Shown one piece after another: positions 7,137 to 14,160 of a stretch of 16,649 nt of DNA. This DNA comes from Kingella sp. (in: b-proteobacteria) (GTDB taxonomy: Bacteria; Pseudomonadota; Gammaproteobacteria; Burkholderiales; Neisseriaceae). Each line of letters starts with the position of its first letter. Position 1 is the stretch's first letter. Location of the stretch: the NCBI RefSeq assembly GCF_030527935.1, contig NZ_JAUMZV010000046.1:1-16649 (forward strand), in the 5' to 3' direction. The notes beneath the pieces are model-generated. The model did no database searches. It saw only the letters and a list, made by a program, of their open reading frames with translations, and had not been told where the DNA came from. The position numbers were made by a program, and so were the translations under genes.

Positions 7137-7337
7137 GGTTTCAGGCTGCCTTTGGGTGGCGCAGTAGGTCGGGCATTGATGCCCGACGTTTTTAGTGCGT
7201 AGGACACGCGGAAACTGGCAAACCGCGTGCGTGGCAAAGCCACACACCCTACTCGTGCTGTCTTTATTTGCTTTACTAGAAAAATGTCGGGCATCAATGT
7301 CCGACCTACTTGGGAAAGGTTTCAGGCTGCCTTTGGG
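7137..7337. repeat. 20-bp direct repeats containing a DUS, flanking a 146-bp element
   Basis: GGTTTCAGGCTGCCTTTGGG occurs perfectly at 7137-7156 and at 7318-7337, directly repeated on the two sides of the inverted-repeat element at 7164-7309. The gap between these repeats and the element ends is 7-8 bases, so they are not a simple target duplication. Region 7057-7525 contains this unit, the element at 7363-7452 and DUS hairpins, but no gene. Confidence 0.65.
7164..7309. mobile_element. 146-bp MITE-like element with 30-bp inverted ends
   Basis: The left arm 7164-7193 and the right arm 7280-7309 are inverted repeats with only a few mismatches, each beginning GTAGGTCGG and containing CATTGATGCCCGAC. 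Each arm also holds its own dyad, GTCGGGCAT...ATGCCCGAC. The inner 86 bases contain another dyad (GTGTGTGGCTTTGCCACGCA on the minus strand, about 7227-7246) and no ORF. Only one copy lies in the window. Confidence 0.6.
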
Positions 7338-7357
7338 AAGATAAGGCAGCCTGAAAA
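7319..7357. repeat. inverted DUS pair
   Basis: TTTCAGGCTGCCTT (7320-7333) pairs with AAGGCAGCCTGAAA (7343-7356), loop 9 bases. The right DUS is also the first part of the repeated unit that continues into the ATGGAGCG element. Confidence 0.65.
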
Positions 7358-7452
7358 CCAAAATGGAGCGGCGACGGCTCGTCGCTAAAAGGGCGCGTTG
7401 AATGGGATGGGTTGTGGGGTGGCGAAATGTCGGCGAGCCACCAACGCTCCAT
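7343..7452. repeat. DUS-linked ATGGAGCG repeat, copy 2 (both ends)
   Basis: The left end (ATGGAGCG at 7363, then GCGACGGCTCGTCGC) faces a right end whose reverse complement reads ATGGAGCGTTGGTGGCTCGC (7452 leftward). The element proper is 90 bp, 7363-7452. With the DUS at 7344-7355 the left 47 bases equal copy 1 at 205-251 except for two changes. No ORF lies inside. Confidence 0.6.
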
Positions 7453-7469
7453 GCGCGAATGAGTTTGGC

Positions 7470-7513
7470 AAAGGCAGCCTGAAAACGCCATTTCACGTTT
7501 TCAGGCTGCCTTT
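7470..7513 (-). terminator. DUS-pair hairpin after the vWA gene
   Basis: AAAGGCAGCCTGAAAACG (7470-7487) pairs perfectly with CGTTTTCAGGCTGCCTTT (7496-7513): 18 bp, loop 8. It starts 13 bases past the stop codon at 7526. The T-run is short and part of the stem, so termination is likely but less certain than after clpB. Confidence 0.6.
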
Positions 7514-7525
7514 ATCACGCGCCCG

Positions 7526-9184
7526 TTATTCCGCTTTGGGTTTCGCGCTCAAACTCTTCGCCGTATCCACCAGCTCCAAAAATTCTGCCCGCAATCCGTA
7601 TTCATCAGGCTTGGCGGCCGATTTTGCCAGCGCAGCGATGTCTTTCCATGTCATTTTGCCGTTGTATTGCCCACCTTGCAGGGCTTGGGCGTAGGAAGCG
7701 GCGGCAACGGCAAAGCGGAAATCGGCACTCGCTTGCGCTAGGGGGACGCTGCTGGCGGCAATCGGTTGGCTAATGAGCTGGCTGTTGCTTTGGTTGGGGT
7801 TTTTGTAGCGCAGTTTCACGAAGCCGTATTCTTTCAGGCTGCCTGAAACCTTGGGCGCGGCGGCGTAGCGCGAATTATCCAGCCAGCCTTGTTTGCCTGC
7901 GGGGATAATTTCGTAAAACGCGGTAACGGTGTGCCCTGCGCCGATGTCGCCTGAATCCACGCGGTCGTTGTTGAAGTCTTCTTGCTTCATCACGCGGTTT
8001 TCGTAGCCGACTAGGCGATATTCTTTTACGGTGGCGGGGTTGAACTTTACTTGCACTTTCACGTCTTGCGCCACGGTGGCCAGCGTGGACGATAGTTGGC
8101 GTTGCAGCACTTTTTTGGCTTCGTTGCGGTTGTCAATGTAGCTGTAATTGCCGTCGCCCGCATCGGCAAGCTGTTCCATCAGATGCTCGTTGTAATTGCC
8201 TGTGCCAAAGCCGAGCGTGGTGAGCGAGATGCCGTTTTTGCGCTTTTCTGCCACCGTGTCGCGCAAGGTTTCAAAGCGGGTGATGCCAACGTTGAAGTCG
8301 CCATCGGTTGCTAACAAGATGCGGTTGATGCCGCCTTTGATAAAGGATTTTTCGGCTTCGCGGTATGCCATTTGTATGGCTTGCTCGCCTGCGGTTGCGC
8401 CGCCTGCTTGCAAGCGGTTGATGGCGGCTAGGATTTGCGCTTTTTTGTCGCCTGATGTGGGCGGCAATACCAGCTCTTCGCCTGATGCGTAGGTAATCAG
8501 GGTTACTTTGTCTTGCGGGCGCAGGCGTTCGGTTAAGAGACGCAGGGTTTGTTTGACCAGCGGCAGTTTGTCTGCGCTATCCATGCTGCCTGAAACGTCC
8601 ACCAAGAACACGAGATTGACGGGCGGCAGGGCTTGCTGGGTCATTTCTTTGGCTTTGATGGCGATGCGCACCAGCTTGGCGTTGGGCTGCCACGGCGAAT
8701 CGGCGGTGTCCACGCGCACGGCAAAGGGCGCGCCGTTGCTGGGGGTGGCGTAGCCGTAGCCAAAATAATTGACGATTTCTTCCACGCGAACCGCGCCTTG
8801 GGGCGCCAACTGCCCATCGTTGAGCAGACGGCGCACGTTGGCGTAGCTGCCTGTGTCCACGTCCACGCCAAAGGTGGAAACGGGCGATTGGGCAACGACT
8901 TGCACGGGATTGGCGGGGGTGTCGGCGTAGCGTTCGGTGTTTTCAGGCTGCCTGATTTGCTCGCGGGCCATCATTGCCATTGGGGCGGGTGTGCTGCGGT
9001 AGAAAGCATCCAGCCCTGCATCGGCGACTTCTACCATTTTGGTAGACATATTGGGCGATGTTTCGCGAGCCAATTTAGACGATTGATGTCCAAACTATGC
9101 CATATCGCGAGGTGGCATACTTTGAGTGCCGCAGGCTGCCAGCAAAGCAGTAGAAATCGCTAAGGTAAAATAATTCAAACGCAT
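7526..9184 (-). CDS. YfbK-like von Willebrand A lipoprotein, interrupted by an amber codon
   Basis: The long open part (7526-9073) encodes a surface vWA protein of the YfbK family: N-terminal segment FGVDVDTGSYANVRRLL...VEEIVNYF, then the vWA domain with MIDAS DVSGS (196-200 counted from ATG 9184) and LLATDGDFNVG, then a C-terminal region of about 200 residues. Reading upstream in frame, ATG 9184 with GGGAG before it begins MRLNYFTLAISTALLAACGT, a clear lipoprotein signal with lipobox LAAC. TAG follows at codon 30 (9097-9095), and the frame then continues into the vWA part. So the gene is either a recent nonsense pseudogene, rescued by suppression, or carries a sequence error. A TTG at 9073 or ATG at 9049 could start a cytosolic form without the signal. 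Two exact DUS copies inside encode RQPEN and GSLK. The role of YfbK proteins is not well known. Confidence 0.82.
9095..9097 (-). other. in-frame amber codon after the signal peptide
   Basis: CTA on the plus strand reads TAG on the minus strand, codon 30 of the frame starting at ATG 9184. Codons on both sides (PPRDMA before; FGHQSSKLARETS after) look like normal coding sequence. A single change, for example CAG to TAG, would explain it. Confidence 0.85.
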
Positions 9185-9279
9185 GGTTACTCCCGATGGG
9201 GTTAGTCAGAAAATGGGGGAAAATAGGCTGTATCGCTCGCGGGCAGGAATGGCTGTTTAAGCTACCACCCCCATCCTAG

Positions 9280-9382
9280 CCCTCCTCCGCCAGCGGGAGA
9301 AGGAACAGGTTTCAGGATTGTTTATTCATGCTGCTTGCCATTATCAGCAACAATCAAGCCAGCCTATTTTTAGGGCATCCCC
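9280..9382. repeat. diverged partial relative of the 56-195 element
   Basis: CCGCCAGCGGGAGAAGGAAC (about 9287-9306) and the later stretch ATCAGCAACAATCAAGCCAG (9343-9362), then TATTTTTAGGGCATCCCC, align with the reverse complement of roughly 56-150 with many changes and small gaps. Only one end is recognisable. The rest of 9185-9439 holds no gene. Confidence 0.4.
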
Positions 9383-9392
9383 AGAATATCTA

Positions 9393-9431
9393 AGGCAGCC
9401 TGAAACGACAAAATACGTTTTCAGGCTGCCT
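9393..9431 (-). terminator. DUS-pair hairpin after mqo
   Basis: AGGCAGCCTGAAA (9393-9405) pairs with TTTCAGGCTGCCT (9419-9431), loop 13 with an extra CG pair. It lies 9 bases past the mqo stop codon. The minus-strand continuation (TAGATATT) is only weakly T-rich. Confidence 0.6.
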
Positions 9432-9439
9432 ATATTTAA

Positions 9440-10924
9440 TCAATCATGCTGCCGCGCAAACAACGCTTGCTCAATCTCGCGGTTCACGCGGGCAAGCAGT
9501 TCAGGGTTGTCGGCAAGGTTTTGCCCGTAAGACGGTATCATGGTTTTCAGGCTGCCTTCCCAGTCTTTCAGGCTGCCTGCAAAGCATTTTTGCAGCACTT
9601 CCAGCATGATGGCAACGGAAGTGGATGCCCCCGGCGATGCGCCGAGCAAGGCGGCAAGGCTGCCATCTTGGGCGTGGATGACTTCTGTGCCAAATTGCAG
9701 GCTGCCGTGTTCGCTGGCGGTGTCTTTGATGATTTGCACGCGCTGCCCTGCTTGCGCCAGTTCCCAATCTTCGGCGCGAGCATCGGGGATAAATTCGCGC
9801 AATTCTTGGATGCGCTGCTCTTTGCTGAGCAACACTTGCCCAATCAGGTATTGGGTTAGGGCGCGGTTTTTGATGCCTGCGGTAAGCATGGTGCGCAGGT
9901 TGTGCGGTTTGAGCGTGGCGGGCAAATCGCAGATTGAGCCGTGTTTCAGGAATTTGGTGGTGAAGCCTGCGAAAGGTCCAAACAATAAGGCTTTTTTGCC
10001 GTCAATATAGCGCGTATCCAAATGCGGCACGGACATCGGCGGCGCGCCCACTTTGGCTTTGCCATACACTTTGGCGTGGTGCTGGGCGATGATGTTTTCG
10101 TTGCGGCACACCAAAAACAAGCCGCTCACAGGGAAGCCGCCGATGTGTTGGCTTTCGGGAATGCCTGTTTTTTGCAGCAGGTGCAAGCTGCCGCCGCCCG
10201 CGCCGATGAATACGAAATCGGCGGTGTGTTGTTGCAATACGCCGTCTTTCAGGCTGGCAATCGTCCATTTTTGCTCGGTGGTGCGGTTGATGGCGGTTAC
10301 TTCGGTGTGGTAGTGGAAAGTGGTTTGCTGCGTGGCAAGGTAGTCAAAAAGCTGGCGGGTGAGCTCGCCGAAGTTTACGTCTGTGCCGTAGTCTATGCGG
10401 GTGGCGGCGATGGCTTGGTTGCTTGGGCGGTTGTTCATCATCAGCGGCAGCCATTGGCGCAGGGTGGCTGCGTCTTCGCTGTATTGCATATCGGCAAACA
10501 GCGGATGCCGCACCAGCGCGGCATGGCGGGCGCGTAGAAATTGCACGTCGTTATCGCCTGTTACAAAGCTGATGTGCGGCAGGCGGTGGATAAAGTTTTC
10601 AGGCTGCCGTATGCAGCCTTGCGCCGCCCAATGCGCCCACAGTTGCAGCGATTGGCTAAATTTTTCGTTGATGGCAACGGCGCGGTTGATGCTGATGCTG
10701 CCGTCCTCGCTTTGCGGCGTGTAGTTCAGCTCGCACAGCGCGGCGTGTCCTGTGCCTGCGTTGTTGCTTTCTTGCGAACTTTCCAGCGCGGGCGCGCCCA
10801 GCCGTTCAAACACGGTGATGCTTTTTTCGGGCGCAAGCTGTTTGAGCAGCGTGCCGAGTGTGGCACTCATAATGCCTGCGCCGATAAGCGCGATGTGGGT
10901 GTGGGGGATGGAAGTGGTCATCAT
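9440..10924 (-). CDS. mqo: malate:quinone oxidoreductase
   Basis: This FAD-dependent peripheral membrane enzyme oxidises malate to oxaloacetate and passes electrons to quinone, replacing or adding to NAD malate dehydrogenase in the citric acid cycle. The 494 residues are the usual length. They show the FAD dinucleotide-binding motif IALIGAGIMSATLG (about 11-24), FERL after the second strand, ESSQESNNAGTGHAALCELNYTP (typical of Mqo), FVFIGAGGGSL and, near the end, LGASPGASTSVAIMLEVL. Two ATGs stand in tandem (10924, 10921), with AAAGAA about 5 bases upstream. The C-terminus carries two exact DUS copies 10 bases apart (9546-9557, 9567-9578), encoding GSLKDWEGSLK. A near-DUS at about 10598 encodes RQPEN. 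It looks monocistronic, ending in a DUS hairpin. Confidence 0.96.
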   Translation of the reverse strand: MMTTSIPHTHIALIGAGIMSATLGTLLKQLAPEKSITVFERLGAPALESSQESNNAGTGHAALCELNYTPQSEDGSISINRAVAINEKFSQSLQLWAHWAAQGCIRQPENFIHRLPHISFVTGDNDVQFLRARHAALVRHPLFADMQYSEDAATLRQWLPLMMNNRPSNQAIAATRIDYGTDVNFGELTRQLFDYLATQQTTFHYHTEVTAINRTTEQKWTIASLKDGVLQQHTADFVFIGAGGGSLHLLQKTGIPESQHIGGFPVSGLFLVCRNENIIAQHHAKVYGKAKVGAPPMSVPHLDTRYIDGKKALLFGPFAGFTTKFLKHGSICDLPATLKPHNLRTMLTAGIKNRALTQYLIGQVLLSKEQRIQELREFIPDARAEDWELAQAGQRVQIIKDTASEHGSLQFGTEVIHAQDGSLAALLGASPGASTSVAIMLEVLQKCFAGSLKDWEGSLKTMIPSYGQNLADNPELLARVNREIEQALFARQHD

Positions 10925-10951
10925 ACGTTCTTTGTTAATAGAGTTTGCGCG

Positions 10952-10992
10952 TTTCAGGCTGCCTAATGATGGGTTGATTAGGCAGCCTGAAA
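10952..10992 (-). terminator. DUS-pair hairpin between sstT and mqo
   Basis: TTTCAGGCTGCCTAAT (10952-10967) pairs with ATTAGGCAGCCTGAAA (10977-10992): 16 bp with a 9-base loop. It lies about 29 bases past the sstT stop and 28 before the mqo start. No T-run follows on the minus strand, so it may attenuate rather than fully end transcription, and sstT read-through into mqo is possible. Confidence 0.5.
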
Positions 10993-11020
10993 ATGGATAT
11001 TTTGAAATAAATGGCTGCCC

Positions 11021-12256
11021 CTAGTTGAGCCCCTTGCCCTTGCGCTGCGCCCCCAAATCCGCCGCCGCAGTAAACAACACATCAGTGGACGAGTTCAACG
11101 CCGTTTCCGCCGAATCCTGAATCACGCCAATCACAAAGCCCACGCCCACCACCTGCATGGCAACATCGTTGGGAATATTAAACAAGCTGCACGCCACGGG
11201 AATCAGCAGCAGCGAGCCGCCCGCCACGCCCGATGCGCCACACGCGCTCACCGTCGCCACCAAGCTCAACAGCAACGCCATGCCAAAATCCACATGAATG
11301 CCTTGCGTGTGCGCCGCCGCCAGTGCCAACACGGTAATCGTAATCGCCGCGCCCGCCATGTTAATCGTTGCCCCCAGCGGGATGGACATGGCGTAAGTGT
11401 CTTCATGCAAGCCCAATTTTTTTGCCAACGCCATGTTCACAGGAATATTGGCGGCAGAAGAGCGGGTGAAAAACGCAGGAATGCCGCTTTCGCGCAAGCA
11501 AATAAACACCAAAGGATACGGGTCGCGGCGGATTTTCCACCACACAATCAACGGATTGAACACAAACGCCACCAAGCCCATGCAGCCGAGCAGCACCATA
11601 ATCAAATGCCCGTATTCCTGCGCCATGCGTTTGAAGCCCGTTTCTTCCACGGTAACCGCCACCAAGCCCATGATGCCCAGCGGCGCAAACCTAATCACGC
11701 CGCGCACAATCATGGAAACCGCGCTGGCTAAATCGCCGATGATGGTGTGGGTAACTTCGTTGGCATTGCGCAGCGCAAAACCCAGCATCAACGCCCACGC
11801 CAAAATGCCGATGTAGTTGCCGCTGGATAACGCACTAATCGGGTTGGAAACCAAGCTCATCAACACGTTTTTCAGCACTTCGGCGATGCCTGATGGCGGC
11901 GCAAGGTTGGTTTCGGGTGTGGCAACCAGCGTGAGCGTGGTGGGATACATAAAGCTCGCCACCACCGCAATCACCGCCGCGCCAAACGTGCCGATTAAAT
12001 ACAACAGCAAAATTGGGCGCATATGCGTTTGCGCGCCTTCGTTGTGCTGGGCAATCGCCGCCGTTACCAAAATAAACACCAAAAACGGCGCAACCGCTTT
12101 GAGCGCACCCACAAACAGGCTGCCCAAAATGCCAACAGTGGGCGCAGCCGATGGGATAAATTGCCCGATGATGATGCCAATTATCATGCCGATGATAATC
12201 TGCCAAATCAGACCAATGCGGTTGTACCACGCGGGTTTTGCAGCGGGTTGGTTCAT
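11021..12256 (-). CDS. sstT: sodium-driven serine/threonine transporter
   Basis: SstT is an inner-membrane symporter of the dicarboxylate/amino acid:cation family that takes up serine and threonine with sodium. The 411 residues are close to E. coli SstT (414). Hydrophobic segments run through the protein (for example IWQIIIGMIIGIIIG near 17-31). The substrate- and ion-binding core is recognisable: RSSAANIPVNMALAKKLGL, then SIPLGATINMAGAAITI and the serpentine segment SACGASGVAGGSLLLIPVAC. The NMAG motif marks the sodium site. AAGGAG lies 7 bases before ATG 12256, and a good promoter sits at 12311-12340. It is followed by a DUS hairpin and then mqo on the same strand. Confidence 0.95.
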   Translation of the reverse strand: MNQPAAKPAWYNRIGLIWQIIIGMIIGIIIGQFIPSAAPTVGILGSLFVGALKAVAPFLVFILVTAAIAQHNEGAQTHMRPILLLYLIGTFGAAVIAVVASFMYPTTLTLVATPETNLAPPSGIAEVLKNVLMSLVSNPISALSSGNYIGILAWALMLGFALRNANEVTHTIIGDLASAVSMIVRGVIRFAPLGIMGLVAVTVEETGFKRMAQEYGHLIMVLLGCMGLVAFVFNPLIVWWKIRRDPYPLVFICLRESGIPAFFTRSSAANIPVNMALAKKLGLHEDTYAMSIPLGATINMAGAAITITVLALAAAHTQGIHVDFGMALLLSLVATVSACGASGVAGGSLLLIPVACSLFNIPNDVAMQVVGVGFVIGVIQDSAETALNSSTDVLFTAAADLGAQRKGKGLN

Positions 12257-12310
12257 GCGATGCTCCTTGAAATGTAAAGATTTAAGTGAGATTTGTTAAG
12301 AGTAGTTTGC

Positions 12311-12340
12311 ATTGTAGGGGAAATTAAAATGATTGGGCAA
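12311..12340 (-). promoter_or_regulatory. sigma-70 promoter of sstT
   Basis: On the minus strand TTGCCC (12340-12335) and TACAAT (12316-12311) are 18 bases apart. The transcript would have a leader of about 50 bases before ATG 12256. Confidence 0.6.
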
Positions 12341-12358
12341 TGGAAAATTGCGCCAGAT

Positions 12359-12403
12359 GGGTTTTCAGGCTGCCTATATGGCTCAAAGGCAGCCTGAAAA
12401 CCC
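12359..12403. repeat. inverted DUS pair, 17-bp perfect stem
   Basis: GGGTTTTCAGGCTGCCT (12359-12375) pairs perfectly with AGGCAGCCTGAAAACCC (12387-12403), loop 11. It lies upstream of the sstT promoter and could stop leftward transcription from further upstream. The spacer 12257-12738 holds the sstT promoter, this hairpin, a possible gene remnant and MITE copy B. Confidence 0.75.
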
Positions 12404-12405
12404 CG

Positions 12406-12528
12406 CGCCGCGTAAAGATGATTGCGCCCTATTTTACAGATGTTTACAATGTCATCACCGTAGTCGCTTTGGCTTTGGCGATTGTTGTAGCTTGAAGCGA
12501 TTGCCCCGCTGCAAGCGGACAGCAGCAC
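12406..12528 (-). pseudogene. possible lipoprotein gene remnant next to the MITE
   Basis: A minus-strand frame starting at GTG 12528 reads VLLSACSGAIASSYNN, containing an LLSAC lipobox-like motif. About 25 polar, protein-like residues follow (RQSQSDYGDDIVNICKIG...), then the frame runs into the DUS hairpin at 12403. The hydrophobic part of a signal peptide is missing and MITE copy B begins 15 bases upstream, so this could be a gene cut by the insertion. It could equally be chance. Confidence 0.2.
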
Positions 12529-12543
12529 CCGCCCGTTTGCTTA

Positions 12544-12706
12544 GAACCTGTATTCGCTATTTGCATAGGCAGATTTGATGACATAAAAGCGCGGATACAA
12601 GGCAATAAAGCGCAGCAAGGTTGTACACCTTGCGAGCATTTTTAACGCAGTAGCCGCGTTTTTAGGGCATATTAAAGATGCCTATGCAAATAGTGAATGC
12701 AGGTTC
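12544..12706. mobile_element. MITE-like element, copy B, TTA target duplication
   Basis: The 163-bp element starts GAACCTGTATTCGCTATTTG and ends in its imperfect inverted repeat (two mismatches in the terminal 26). TTA flanks both ends (12541-12543, 12707-12709). Its reverse complement aligns end to end with copy A (433-590), including TAAAAACGCGGCTACTGCGT and GCCTTGTATCCGCGCTTTTA. It ends 32 bases before the butanediol dehydrogenase ATG, so it contains or displaces the promoter region of that gene. Confidence 0.8.
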
Positions 12707-12738
12707 TTAATCCCAATCCACCACAGGAGTGAACACAA

Positions 12739-13803
12739 ATGAAAGCAGCACGTTTCCACAACAAAGGCGATATTCGTATTGAAGACATCCCCGAGCCCAC
12801 CGTTGCCGCAGGCACAGTCGGCATCAAAGTCGCTTGGTGCGGCATCTGTGGCACCGATTTGCACGAATTTATGGAAGGCCCGATTTTCATCCCGCCTTGC
12901 GGTCATCCGCACCCCATTTCAGGCGAATCTGCGCCTGTTACCATGGGACACGAATTTTCAGGCGTGGTGTATGCCGTGGGCGAAGGCGTTACCGATATTC
13001 AAGTGGGGCAACACGTTGTGGTTGAGCCCTACATCATCCGTGATGATGTGCCAACAGGCGAAGGCAGCAATTACCATCTCTCCAAAGATATGAACTTTAT
13101 CGGCTTGGGCGGCTGCGGTGGCGGTTTAGCCGAAAAAATCGCCGTGAAACGCCGCTGGGTGCATCCCATTTCCAATGCCATCCCGCTGGACGAAGCCGCG
13201 TTGATTGAGCCGCTATCGGTGGGGCATCACGCTTTTGTGCGCTCGGGCGCGAAAGCGGGCAATGTGGCATTGGTGGGCGGCGCAGGGCCGATTGGCTTGC
13301 TGTTATCCGCCATTTTGAAAGCCAAAGGGCTGACCGTCATCATCACCGAATTGAGCAAAGCGCGCAAAGACAAAGCGCGCGAAGCAGGCGTGGCAGACTA
13401 TATTCTTGACCCCAGCGAAGTGGACGTGGTCGCCGAAGTGATGAACATCACCCACGGCAACGGCGTGGACGTGGCGTTTGAATGCACCAGCGTCAACAAA
13501 GTGCTGGACACTTTGGTGGCATCCATGAAGACAACAGGCAAAGTGGTCATCGTATCTATTTGGAGCAAACCCGCCACCATCAACGTGCACAGCGTGGTGA
13601 TGAAAGAGCTGGACGTACGCGGCACCATCGCCTACTGCAACGACCACGCCGAAACCATCAAGCTGGTGGAATCGGGCAAAATTAACCTGAAACCGTTTAT
13701 CACACAGCGCATCAAGCTGGATGAGCTGATTTCGGAAGGCTTTGAGCGGCTGATTCATAACAACGAATCGGCGGTTAAGATTATTGTGAATCCGAATTTG
13801 TGA
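12739..13803 (+). CDS. zinc-dependent 2,3-butanediol dehydrogenase family enzyme
   Basis: This is a medium-chain zinc alcohol dehydrogenase, most like (R,R)-butanediol dehydrogenase, which interconverts acetoin and 2,3-butanediol with NAD(H). The 354 residues show the catalytic zinc ligands in WCGICGTDLHEF (C37) and GHEFSG (H71, E72), and EPLSVGHH (E157). The Rossmann motif is VGGAGPIG (179-186), with an acidic residue (ITEL) at the end of the second strand, favouring NAD. The structural-zinc cysteine cluster is absent, as in butanediol and sorbitol dehydrogenases. Related threonine or sorbitol dehydrogenases cannot be excluded, so I give no symbol. AGGAG lies 9 bases before the ATG. The upstream region is MITE copy B. 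A strong DUS terminator follows. Confidence 0.88.
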   Translation: MKAARFHNKGDIRIEDIPEPTVAAGTVGIKVAWCGICGTDLHEFMEGPIFIPPCGHPHPISGESAPVTMGHEFSGVVYAVGEGVTDIQVGQHVVVEPYIIRDDVPTGEGSNYHLSKDMNFIGLGGCGGGLAEKIAVKRRWVHPISNAIPLDEAALIEPLSVGHHAFVRSGAKAGNVALVGGAGPIGLLLSAILKAKGLTVIITELSKARKDKAREAGVADYILDPSEVDVVAEVMNITHGNGVDVAFECTSVNKVLDTLVASMKTTGKVVIVSIWSKPATINVHSVVMKELDVRGTIAYCNDHAETIKLVESGKINLKPFITQRIKLDELISEGFERLIHNNESAVKIIVNPNL

Positions 13804-13822
13804 TAGCGATTGCAACGTGATA

Positions 13823-13865
13823 AGGCAGCCTGAAAACTGGGGGACTGGTTTTCAGGCTGCTTTTT
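13823..13865 (+). terminator. DUS-pair terminator after the butanediol dehydrogenase gene
   Basis: GCAGCCTGAAAAC (13825-13837) pairs with GTTTTCAGGCTGC (13848-13860), loop 10, and five T follow. As after clpB, the second arm loses the DUS end at the T-run. Confidence 0.85.
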
Positions 13866-13956
13866 GTGTTGGAAATGGACGCAAGCCATACGATTCGATG
13901 CGCCGCGTAACGTTCAACATTGATGCAGCCTGAAACCTTTGCAAAACCTGTAACCG

Positions 13957-14040
13957 ATGGAGCGTCGGCGGCTCGCCGACATCTTGGCAAATCAGTAGTG
14001 CGATGTGTGATAAGGTGTTGGCGGCAAGCCGCCGCTCCAT
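13957..14040. repeat. ATGGAGCG repeat, copy 3 (both ends)
   Basis: The left end ATGGAGCGTCGGCGGCTCGC (13957-13976) faces a right end whose reverse complement reads ATGGAGCGGCGGCTTGCCGC (14040-14021). The 84-bp element has GC-rich dyads in both arms and no ORF. Outside the right end a degraded DUS (TTTCAGCCTGAAA, 14047-14059) stands at about the same distance as the DUS in copies 1 and 2. The spacer 13804-14160 contains this element, the terminator and DUS hairpins only. Confidence 0.6.
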
Positions 14041-14079
14041 TTTAGGTTTCAGCCTGAAAACAAGAAACATTTGCAAAGT

Positions 14080-14121
14080 TTCAGGCTGCCTTATCGCCAA
14101 CCAAACCCAAGGCAGCCTGAA
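14080..14121. repeat. inverted DUS pair overlapping a second pair
   Basis: TTTCAGGCTGCCTT (14079-14092) can pair with AAGGCAGCCTGAAA (14109-14122). The second arm is also the arm of the hairpin 14110-14149, so the two structures exclude each other. Confidence 0.6.
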
Positions 14122-14149
14122 AACGGATATTCCCATTTTCAGGCTGCCT
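14110..14149 (-). terminator. DUS-pair hairpin after the birA-coaX operon
   Basis: AGGCAGCCTGAAAA (14110-14123) pairs with TTTTCAGGCTGCCT (14136-14149), loop 12. It begins 11 bases past the stop codon of the 200-residue gene. The minus-strand continuation is TTGGGTTTGG, a weak T-run. Confidence 0.55.
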
Positions 14150-14160
14150 ATTTGTTCACA

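Noticed and set aside
7164..7309. Element as a Correia repeat
   Set aside because: Its ends (GTAGGTCGG) do not match the TATAG-type ends of Correia elements of Neisseria.
8633..9163. Plus-strand frame opposite the vWA gene
   Set aside because: Antisense shadow of a recognisable YfbK-like coding sequence.
12257..12300. Riboswitch in the sstT leader
   Set aside because: The leader is only about 50 bases and AT-rich, with no conserved aptamer-like structure.
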